From DUQX01 sp050948825 (GTDB lineage Bacteria; Bacillota; Dethiobacteria; DTU022; UBA8154), in the NCBI GenBank assembly GCA_050948825.1, contig JBMNEO010000003.1:558001-622000 (forward strand): a stretch of 64,000 bases of DNA, read 5' to 3'. Both the position numbers and the translations under genes were made by a program. Within the stretch, counting starts at the first letter, position 1. The number at the start of each line of letters is the position of its first letter. The notes beneath the pieces were generated by a model. The model saw only the letters and a list, made by a program, of their open reading frames with translations. It had not been told where the DNA came from and made no database searches. Positions 1 through 7,186 of this stretch are shown in pieces.

Positions 1-1543
1 ACAGACTGATTTTGCCATCCTCAGCGGTGAATATTAGCTCCGTCGTCCCTTTGCCTGCTTCATTCTCATATGACGAGGTAGCGATACCTGTTTTGGGATC
101 ATAATCGTAGACCATATCACCGGTTTCATCTACTATCTGGCTATCACCTTTTTTTGCGAGAAGCCATGTGCCCTCAGTATCAGTTCCAATCAGCGCCACA
201 TGGTATGACCCCACAACTTCATCTATGGAAAGCCCGCCGCTTACCACCGGGGGAACGGCAGATTCTTCGGGCGGCTCCTGGGTGGGCGGCGTTTCCGAGG
301 GTTCCTCCTCGGGATTCAGGAACATATCGTAGAGCAGATTGCGCAGGCTTTCTATGACCTCATTCAGCTCTTCTTCCGTGTAATAGTATTCCTCCTCCAA
401 TTCCTCCGCCAGCTCCGCGGCGGTTTTTGCCTCCTCGTCCTGCGGCAGAGAGAGGCCGGCATTTTCAAGCTCTTTCTCGATCTCCTCCGGGGTCTTGCCC
501 TCCACATCGATCTCGGTCATGGTGACGGTGGTCTCGCCGTTCTCGCCCACGGTGATGAGCCCACCCATTATCTTGCCGTCACGGACAAGATCAAGCAGGC
601 TCTCGCCGATATAGGACAGCTTGTCGATACTGCCAATCTTATCCGCCGCGTCGCCGGCAAATTTTATCCCGCCGGTCAGCACGTTTACGCCTCCGGCTGC
701 GGAGGAAATGGGGCCCATAAAATCCTTGAAGTCATTCGCCGCCATGGTGATTTTGCTGTTCTCGCCGCAGATGATGGTGCTGCCTGTGGAGGCGATGTCC
801 ACAATGGTATCAACGCCGCCGATAATCATGCCGCCAGCTTCCAAAATGCCGTTGGCCACGCCGCCGCCAGCCACCACGCCGCCGATGTAGAGTCCGGTCT
901 TGCAGACGGTTTTAGTCGCCATGGCCGCGTTTTCGAAGCTCTGCATCGTATCGCCTTCGGCAGAATAGGCTTCGCCCTCCAGAATGTTTTGCGCCATTTT
1001 AAGTTGGGCGTAAGCCTTTTTCGCGTCTGTACCCAGATTCTCGGCCAGTTGCTTGACCTTTTGCCCCGCGGGGTAGGAGTCGTATTTTTCGGTCAGCTCC
1101 TTTGCCCATTTTACAGCGGCGTTTTCCTCGGCAGCGTAGGCCACCGTAGTAAACAAACCAATCATCGCGGTTTTTGATGATGTATAGGACATGGTTGCCG
1201 CCTGCGTAGACGCGGAGCTGCGCAGGCTCTGAGCATAATCTGCCAATTCCGCTGCTTGGACGCTGGCCAGCTCACAGAGCCGCCATGCCTCAAGCGTGTC
1301 GTCAGTCATAGCTTTCAGCTCGTCTATACTGCCGTTTTCAATGTCATACTCAATCAGCGCCTCAGTTTTGAGCCGGGCGATGATGTACTGCTGTGTCGCT
1401 ATCGCGCCCGCCTGTTCCACGGCGGCACGTTCTGTGGCTACTGCGGGAAGGGATACCGTGGTGTTTTCATCTGTTCTACCGCCGCAGCTGGCAAGGGTGA
1501 AAATCATAATAAGCGCCAGAAATAAAGACACATACTTTTTCAT
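1..1543 (-). CDS. Putative lipoprotein, 3-prime end beyond window
   Basis: An open frame runs from an ATG at 1541-1543 to the window edge without a stop (about 514 codons seen). A GGAGGT ribosome binding site lies 6-7 bases upstream. The N-terminus is a lipoprotein signal: MKK, a hydrophobic stretch, then lipobox LASC followed by GG, so the mature protein should be anchored outside the membrane. The middle is alanine-rich with glycine-rich hydrophobic stretches (around residues 210-250). A Glu/Pro-rich linker (about residues 395-450) leads to a C-terminal segment resembling a small beta-rich domain. I do not recognise the family. It lies downstream of a small membrane protein and a membrane LuxR regulator on the same strand and may be their target. 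Confidence 0.8.
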   Translation of the reverse strand, partial: MKKYVSLFLALIMIFTLASCGGRTDENTTVSLPAVATERAAVEQAGAIATQQYIIARLKTEALIEYDIENGSIDELKAMTDDTLEAWRLCELASVQAAELADYAQSLRSSASTQAATMSYTSSKTAMIGLFTTVAYAAEENAAVKWAKELTEKYDSYPAGQKVKQLAENLGTDAKKAYAQLKMAQNILEGEAYSAEGDTMQSFENAAMATKTVCKTGLYIGGVVAGGGVANGILEAGGMIIGGVDTIVDIASTGSTIICGENSKITMAANDFKDFMGPISSAAGGVNVLTGGIKFAGDAADKIGSIDKLSYIGESLLDLVRDGKIMGGLITVGENGETTVTMTEIDVEGKTPEEIEKELENAGLSLPQDEEAKTAAELAEELEEEYYYTEEELNEVIESLRNLLYDMFLNPEEEPSETPPTQEPPEESAVPPVVSGGLSIDEVVGSYHVALIGTDTEGTWLLAKKGDSQIVDETGDMVYDYDPKTGIATSSYENEAGKGTTELIFTAEDGKISL

Positions 1544-1579
1544 TGCATTACCTCCAATGTTTATATTTTGCTTCTTGTG

Positions 1580-2089
1580 TTACCATCCGGTGATGTCTGC
1601 CATTACGCCAGTTTCATGAACCAGCTTTTGAGCGGCATCCAGTAGCGCCTGCTTTTGAGTCATTCCGTGCAGCAACTCTACCCGCATGGTCTGGGCCGCG
1701 TCGCCAAAGGTCAGGTACATCCGTTCCTGATCAATATGGGCGGTGTGCAGCCGCACGCCATGTACCCCGTCGAGACCCCACCGGTAAATTTCACTGCCGA
1801 TGAGGATACCAAAGGTAGATACTACGGTTTCCTCGGTGTCTTTTTTCATTTGGCGGCCCGGCATGGAGATGAGAGCAGATGGCACTGCAAGGATGCGATT
1901 ATCCCAAATGAGTGTTGCGTCATAGAGCAGACGGCTCTGCCTCACCAATAACAGGAGAGAAATAAGGCTGATAGCTCCAAAGGCGAAAACCACTTCTAAC
2001 ATAAATGTTGCACCGAGCCACACCGCCAAACAAATACTGGCTGCGAACAATAAGGCATATCCATTGCGTCGTTTGCGGATTAATTTCAT
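1580..2089 (-). CDS. Small two-TM membrane protein of unknown function
   Basis: I place the start at the ATG giving MKLIRKRRNGYA (169 aa), because a GGAGGAGGG sequence lies just upstream. An in-frame ATG 18 codons earlier lacks a ribosome binding site. The protein has a basic N-terminus, two adjacent hydrophobic segments (about residues 12-52) and then a soluble beta-rich domain of about 115 residues. This resembles bacterial PH-like/YcxB-type membrane proteins, but I cannot assign a family. It sits 36 bases upstream of the lipoprotein gene and is probably co-transcribed with it. A terminator separates it from the LuxR gene upstream. Confidence 0.65.
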   Translation of the reverse strand: MKLIRKRRNGYALLFAASICLAVWLGATFMLEVVFAFGAISLISLLLLVRQSRLLYDATLIWDNRILAVPSALISMPGRQMKKDTEETVVSTFGILIGSEIYRWGLDGVHGVRLHTAHIDQERMYLTFGDAAQTMRVELLHGMTQKQALLDAAQKLVHETGVMADITGW

Positions 2090-2166
2090 TTGCACCAACC
2101 CTCCTCCAGTATTCATTTTAGGGAAGGATGTCTCAAAAAGCATCGTTCGAAAGGATGAATTTACAG

Positions 2167-2194
2167 AAAAAAGCCCCTCACCCTTTTGGGTGAG
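2167..2194 (-). terminator. Rho-independent terminator after the LuxR gene
   Basis: Read on the minus strand, a perfect 7-bp stem (CTCACCC / GGGTGAG, 4-nt loop) at 2177-2194 is followed by GGGGC and six T. It begins 37 bases after the stop codon of the membrane LuxR gene. Confidence 0.8.
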
Positions 2195-2231
2195 AGGCCG
2201 GTTAAACCCAGTATTTATGCAGTTTTATGTA

Positions 2232-3644
2232 TCATCCAACCGTTTGGTTTTTCAGCAGGGTGCTGATGAGCTCCGCACGGCTTGAAACATCGTATTTTGA
2301 AAAAATACTTCTTGCGTGTGTTTTAACGGTATTCTCACTGATGAACAAAGCCCCGGCAATCTCACGGTTGGATTTGCCGGAAAGGATGAGCTGCAATACC
2401 TCCTGCTCCCGGACAGTCAGCGGATCAAGGGTTTTGACCTGCCGTACAATATCCGTTTGCTGTGACTGGCTCATATTGTCATAAGCGGCAAGGTAAGCAT
2501 GGCTTTTCAGCAATAGAACAAGCTGATGGTTGAGGGGCGGCAGCATAACCAATGTAACGCACACCACCGTCAGGGCAATCACCGCCACCTCCGCACCGGG
2601 AAGCCCCATGGATGTCACAGCCATCCCCAGGACGCCTCCGCAAAGGACGCCGAATACATTGGCGGAAAGACCGATGCCAAAGGTTTGTGCCGGGTTATCG
2701 CTATAATCCAGCATTTCTCCAAGGATGCTCCACCAAAACAGGTCGAAAATACCGCAGGCGCCGAGCATCAGCGTATCCACAATCAGATAGTCGGAAGCGC
2801 TTCGTCCCAGCAGCATAAAGCTGATGAACGCTCCCATAATCATTGCCATTCCGATATACAAAATTCTGGAACGCTTTGCTTTCATAGGCAGGTTGCGCAT
2901 AATAGCAAGCGCCACGATATAAGGCACTGCCCAATACCAACTCACCAGCCCTGTCAGATGCTCAAAAGCGGGGTTGATGACCTGATACATCAGTCCGGAA
3001 TTAATTGTAATGATAAAGACAAAAAGACACAGCAATATTAGCTGGTTTTTAATGCCGCCATGCGTCTTATTTTTAAATGTTTTGTTCTGCTCATTCTCCT
3101 GCTCCAACGGCAGCATCCAAATGAAGACCATACCGATTACAAGACAAAGCACAGAGAGACCAAGCCCGATAAAGGTTGACCTGTTCATGGCCACCACGTT
3201 GACTGCAATCATCAGCAAATTGGAATAAATCAGGACGTCGGCACAGGATTTAATGCGCTCGTTCTTGGGAGTATAGGCCCTGAGAAAAAATCCCCATGCC
3301 GCCACCGCGCAGCCGCTAAAGTATCCGCTGACAATCAGTCCGCCCATCCATAGAGCGGGGAGAGGAAAAAAGAAGGGGACAGTGGCGGCTAAGCATAAGC
3401 CCATGCCGCCGAGCATCATGCTTTTGGCAGCCGCCTGTGACTTGACAAACAGGCCGCAGGTAAAAAGCCCCACGAAATGCGCGATAATTGCAGTCAGTAT
3501 GTAATGGCCGGCGTCTGTTCCACGCAGATCCAACAGGCTATACAGCACCTGTCCCTCAAACTGGAAGGACAGAATATAGGCAAAGAGAAATGAAAATCCG
3601 GCAACAGAAAGCCTGCGGGCATTGAAAGATTTAAGTCCGTTCAT
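2232..3644 (-). CDS. Membrane-bound LuxR-type regulator (MFS-like 12-TM domain plus HTH)
   Basis: The 470-residue protein has about 12 hydrophobic segments over residues 10-385, laid out like a major facilitator protein, then a cytoplasmic LuxR/GerE HTH at about 405-465 (LTVREQEVLQLILSGKSN and the recognition-helix region NTVKTHARSIF). Such fusions are abundant in Coriobacteriia and some Clostridia, and are thought to be one-component membrane regulators that sense a small molecule through the transporter-like part; ligands are mostly unknown. The start overlaps the stop of the upstream HTH gene in an ATGA, implying translational coupling. The likely targets are the two downstream envelope genes. 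The domain call is firm; the regulatory role is inferred. Confidence 0.85.
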   Translation of the reverse strand: MNGLKSFNARRLSVAGFSFLFAYILSFQFEGQVLYSLLDLRGTDAGHYILTAIIAHFVGLFTCGLFVKSQAAAKSMMLGGMGLCLAATVPFFFPLPALWMGGLIVSGYFSGCAVAAWGFFLRAYTPKNERIKSCADVLIYSNLLMIAVNVVAMNRSTFIGLGLSVLCLVIGMVFIWMLPLEQENEQNKTFKNKTHGGIKNQLILLCLFVFIITINSGLMYQVINPAFEHLTGLVSWYWAVPYIVALAIMRNLPMKAKRSRILYIGMAMIMGAFISFMLLGRSASDYLIVDTLMLGACGIFDLFWWSILGEMLDYSDNPAQTFGIGLSANVFGVLCGGVLGMAVTSMGLPGAEVAVIALTVVCVTLVMLPPLNHQLVLLLKSHAYLAAYDNMSQSQQTDIVRQVKTLDPLTVREQEVLQLILSGKSNREIAGALFISENTVKTHARSIFSKYDVSSRAELISTLLKNQTVG

Positions 3645-3850
3645 TTGATAACCTCCCGCTCATCGGAGGCTCCGCCTTTTTTAACCCATTCGTCAATGTC
3701 GGCAGTTTTGAAACGCCAGAGCTTTCCCACCTTGGATGCGGGCATACCGCGCTGCTCAATCCATCGCATAATGGTATGGCGCTTCACGCCAAGATAATCG
3801 CAGACCTCTTGCAGGGATATCCATCTGTATTGAATGTTGTTTTCTGGCAC
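3641..3850 (-). CDS. Excisionase-family (MerR-like) HTH DNA-binding protein
   Basis: I choose a GTG start (3848-3850) with GAGGTG seven bases upstream. It gives a 69-residue protein, the usual size for this family; an ATG 23 codons earlier has no ribosome binding site. The sequence shows a winged-HTH_17/excisionase fold: WISLQEVCDYLGVKRHTIMR, then RGMPASKVGKLWRFKTADIDEWV. Such proteins direct excision in integrative elements or act as small regulators. Here the stop codon overlaps the start of the membrane LuxR gene (ATGA), so it is more likely a partner of that regulator than a true excisionase, although a decayed element lies just upstream. Confidence 0.75.
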   Translation of the reverse strand: MPENNIQYRWISLQEVCDYLGVKRHTIMRWIEQRGMPASKVGKLWRFKTADIDEWVKKGGASDEREVIK

Positions 3851-4009
3851 GGCAAGCACCTCGCTTTCTTTCAAAGGCATATGACTAATCATGCGATAAT
3901 GATACGCCATACAAGGCATAAAAGCAATCTATATTGTAGTTTTATGTAGTATTTAGTTGTTTAGTGAATATGAATCCCAAATAATTTCCTTGCAAATTTT
4001 AATAAACTA

Positions 4010-4639
4010 TTATTCGACCTTAATTTTCTCCAGCATTTCTTCGCCCGTAATTTTCCCGTCAAGATAATCGCTCCGAGCCTGCCGCGCCAGCTTTACCCAC
4101 CGGGCATACTCCTCCGAGGACATGTCTTTGCCGCTATACTCTTCCGGCAGTTTACCGTCCGCACGGTAACGACGAGAGTACACCTTGTTGTACTCAGTCA
4201 GGAAAGCCAGCAAATAATCGTTTCCCTGCATGCCCTGATCATAAAACAGCTTTGATCCAACCTGTTTACAGGTACGATTTCCTTTGTAAGGCCGGTCGCA
4301 GAAATCCCGCTTACGCTTATCAGTCAACACAAAATAGCGGCTGCACAGTTTGCATCGCTTAATGAACTGTGCGTTTTTCAGCATCTCGGTAAACTCAAAA
4401 TAGAGCATCCCATCCAAATACTCAAACAAATAGTATGGCATCAGACTGACGCCCTCACCATCCTGATGCATGATTTCCAAAAGCTCATCTGTTTCCCGTA
4501 GATTCCAATCATGAATATCCTTAAGCGTACCCATATCCACCTTGCCATTTTTCTTCGGCAGCAACTCATATTTTATTTTCACAGTAGCCTCGGCAAAACC
4601 GGGGTACTCCGATACAAACTCACAAAGCCGCTGGGACAT
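4010..4639 (-). CDS. DUF6076-family protein, possibly N-terminally truncated
   Basis: The 209-residue frame contains a cysteine cluster (CKLCSRYFVLT, then FCDRP and TCKQ) typical of DUF6076 proteins carried by conjugative and integrative elements in Clostridia. It looks like a zinc-ribbon-type site; the function is unknown. The C-terminus is Lys/Arg/Glu-rich and helical. The upstream side runs directly into the oppositely oriented ATPase remnant at about 4690, so the N-terminal part of the family may have been lost at that junction. The start codon has only a weak AAGGA upstream. Confidence 0.6.
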   Translation of the reverse strand: MSQRLCEFVSEYPGFAEATVKIKYELLPKKNGKVDMGTLKDIHDWNLRETDELLEIMHQDGEGVSLMPYYLFEYLDGMLYFEFTEMLKNAQFIKRCKLCSRYFVLTDKRKRDFCDRPYKGNRTCKQVGSKLFYDQGMQGNDYLLAFLTEYNKVYSRRYRADGKLPEEYSGKDMSSEEYARWVKLARQARSDYLDGKITGEEMLEKIKVE

Positions 4640-4688
4640 TTCCTTGTCCGAGCGGCTTTCTTTATCTAAACAGGTGGTGACCGCTTTC

Positions 4689-5624
4689 GTGCATTGGGAA
4701 TTCGAAACGCTGAAAAGTGAGGTGTTGTATCTCTGCTTAGAGGACAGCTTCGCCCGTATCCAAAGCAGACTGTTTGAAATTACCGATGAAGCACCGGCGA
4801 CACTTCACTTTGCCATTATGAGCGATGCCATTGGCTGTGGTCTGGAAAATCAGATTGAGAGTTTTATCCAAGAGCACCCCGGCACGGGACTGATTGTGAT
4901 TGACACCCTGCAAAAGGTTCGCAAAACCGTTTCTGCAAATGTGAATCTCTATGCCTGCGATTATGATGACATCAGCGCACTGAAGCAAATTTCGGACCGT
5001 CACCATCTTGCTATCCTGCTCGTACATCATCTTAGAAAAACAGGCGATGCTGATCCGCTCAATATGATTTCGGGCACCAGCGGTATTGCTGGTGGTGCTG
5101 ATACAAACTTTGTACTGCAAAAAGACAAGCGAACGGAAAATACCGCAACGCTCATCTGCACCGGTAGAGATATCGAGGGACGGGAATTGTTTTTGGAGTT
5201 TAACAAAGAGAGCTTTGTATGGGAGCTGCTGGAACCGATTGAAATGAAGCAGCTGATTATACCGGATGAAATTTTTCTTCTCTGTGATTTTATAAAATCG
5301 GCAGGCAGCTTCACCGGGACGGCAACCGAGCTGATAGAAAACTTGAATCTGGATTGTAGCCCCGCAATTCTGAAAAAGAGAATCATCAAGCACATGGAAC
5401 ATCTGGGTAAAAACGGTATTCATTATTCGGAGAACAGGACTTTTGAGCGGCGGGAATTTACTCTCCGCTATGACGGCAATGACGATATGACGGCACAATC
5501 AAGCCCCCAGAACTTGCCGTCTTTGCCGTCAGCACCGTCACAGGACTGCGCAATATCGCTACCGTTGCCCCCTGTCCGCCCCTGTGTGGCGAGATTGACG
5601 GCGGAGTGGCATAACTCCACCTAA
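4689..5624 (+). pseudogene. RepA-like AAA ATPase of an integrative element, P-loop lost
   Basis: From about 4692 the frame matches the C-terminal two thirds of the RecA-fold AAA ATPase (RepA-like) common in clostridial integrative elements. Visible parts are VLYLCLEDSFARIQ, the Walker B region GLIVIDTLQKVR and sensor-type AILLVHHLRKTGDADP, followed by a winged-helix-like C-terminal part (about residues 215-290). The N-terminal Walker A segment (GxxxxGKS) is missing. The frame continues upstream only as the antisense of the DUF6076 gene, so the gene was cut at about 4640-4690. It probably served in element replication or maintenance and is now non-functional. Confidence 0.7.
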
Positions 5625-6007
5625 TTCGAATAAAACCGCAAATTGAGCCGCTGTTGCGGACGACCTCGTATTTGTCCTTGTTTCCGATGAAATGTGAGCG
5701 CTTCGGCTGCGATTTCTCACCCGTTGGGTGAGGCGAGCAGAGCGTCGGGCTATACGCCCGCCACAGCTCGCTCGGGGCGGACTACGCGGTAAAATGGACA
5801 GAGAGCAGAAAATATATTACCTACACCTGCCCGAACACCATGTCCTGCCGGGATATCAAGCTCCATGACAACCGCTATTTAAAGGAGATGATGGAACGTG
5901 AATTTGAGCTTAGAAGAACTCAAACAACGGAATTCAAGCACAGACCCGGCAGGGAAGATGACCACAGCGGACACGATTTTGAAATGAAGATGTAAAGGAG
6001 ATGCGAT
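5625..6007 (+). other. Degenerate element sequence with a short palindrome
   Basis: No intact gene is seen in these 383 bases. At 5716-5732 there is a perfect palindrome, CTCACCC-GTT-GGGTGAG. From about 5780 to the TAA at 5993-5995 one frame reads as a protein tail (YTCPNTMSCRDIKL, then KEMMEREFELRR and a polar end). It looks like the C-terminal remnant of an element protein whose family I do not recognise. An AAAGGAG ribosome binding site for the next gene follows at once. Confidence 0.4.
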
Positions 6008-6301
6008 ATGACAAATGAGCATTTAGCAGCACAGCATTATCTGAAAACCAATATCCTCGGCGCTTACGAAACCGCCGATATCATTTGGCAAAGCGACAGC
6101 GAGGGTACCTCTCACCGCACCTTTACAGACAGCTTTGTTTACACAGACGAATCCTCCCACACCATTGAACGGGATATGGTGGTGGAGGACAGAGTGTTCC
6201 GGGTGCACTCTGTGTTTCCCGTAAAAAGTGCCTCTACCCCCACAAAAAAGATGCTCTCGGTGATTGAAAACGACCTCGAAAAAGCGCTTAAAAAAACTTG
6301 A
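6008..6301 (+). CDS. Small TnpW-like protein of the integrative element
   Basis: This 97-residue frame has a good AAAGGAG site 8 bases before its ATG. The C-terminal half (RVFRVHSVFPVKSASTPTKK, then VIENDLEKAL) resembles the small TnpW-type proteins encoded next to large serine recombinases of the Tn4451 group. Their function is not established. It lies 85 bases upstream of the recombinase start. The family call rests on a short pattern and on position. Confidence 0.45.
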   Translation: MTNEHLAAQHYLKTNILGAYETADIIWQSDSEGTSHRTFTDSFVYTDESSHTIERDMVVEDRVFRVHSVFPVKSASTPTKKMLSVIENDLEKALKKT

Positions 6302-6385
6302 TTTCAGTAGACTTGTGGAACCTGTTGCGGTATGCTTGGGTTACCGTATTCAGTTTGCCACAACAAGAAGGAGGATTTTTATACG

Positions 6386-7112
6386 ATGGCAAACAACGGA
6401 AAACACACCATACTTTACGGCAGACTGAGCCAGGAGGATGACAGGGAAGGCGAAAGCAACAGCATCCAGAATCAGCGGTTGATTCTCACCAAGTATGCAG
6501 AAGAAAAGGGCTTTGACAATATTCGTTTTCTGTTCGATGACGGGTTCAGCGGAACAAACTTCAATCGACCTTCGTGGAATGAGATCATGGATCTGATTGA
6601 AAGTGAACAGGTGGAGACCCTGATTGTCAAAGACATGAGCCGCCTCGGCAGGGATTATCTGCAAACAGGCTTTCTCATGGAGCATACCTTCCCCAATCAC
6701 AATGTTCGGTTTATTGCAATCAATGATGCGGTGGACACTCTCTACCGCAGAACAAAAAATCTTGCGGGAACGCATTCCCAAGGCTGAAGTGAGAATGGAT
6801 AAGCTGAAGAGCTCCCTTACCAACGTGGACAGGTTTATTGAAGACAACACAAAAGAAAAATCCCTCAATGCCGAACACTTTCTGTCACTGGTGAGAAAGT
6901 ATACAGACATCAAGGAATTGGATACAGAGATTATACGGCAGTTTATTGAGAAAATCATTGTCCACAAGGCAGAAAAGGTCGACGGTCACAGGCAACAGCA
7001 CATTGAAGTGATTTTTAACTGTATTGGAGCGAAATTCCAAAACCTCAAGAAAAAACGGCATAGCCGATATATACCGACTATGCCGAATTTCTCAAGGGAT
7101 TTAATCCCTTAG
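6386..7112 (+). pseudogene. Large serine recombinase (TnpX type), internally deleted and frameshifted
   Basis: The ATG at 6386 has AAGGAGG upstream. The first 117 residues are a serine recombinase catalytic domain: YGRLSQED with the nucleophilic Ser, NSIQNQRL, DDGFSGTNFNRP, and VKDMSRLGRDYLQTGF. At about 6740 homology jumps, with a frame change, to the C-terminal DUF4368 region (LSLVRKYTDIKELD, then IIRQFIEKIIVHKAE), which ends at 7112. Full-length relatives are over 500 residues, so roughly 300 residues, including most of the DNA-binding region, are gone. The gene should be inactive. It marks the element as a dead relative of Tn4451/ICE-type elements. Confidence 0.8.
7094..7110. repeat. 17-bp perfect palindrome at the recombinase stop
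   Basis: AAGGGATT-T-AATCCCTT spans 7094-7110 and overlaps the end of the recombinase frame. It may be part of the element end or of the transcription termination region. Confidence 0.45.
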
Positions 7113-7116
7113 ATGC

Positions 7117-7143
7117 GCCACCTTTTGCTGGCTCTTTTTTTTT
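7117..7143 (+). terminator. Weak terminator at the right end of the element
   Basis: A short GCCA/TGGC stem (7117-7132) is followed by TC and a run of nine T on the plus strand. The stem is only 4 bp, so the call rests mainly on the T run and on position after the recombinase remnant. Confidence 0.4.
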
Positions 7144-7186
7144 AACGATTTGGTCAACCGTAGTTTAAGTACCTATATACGCTTTT

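Noticed and set aside
154..1619. Several plus-strand open frames in the first 1.6 kb
   Set aside because: They are shadows of the minus-strand lipoprotein gene, which has a clear signal peptide, lipobox and ribosome binding site.
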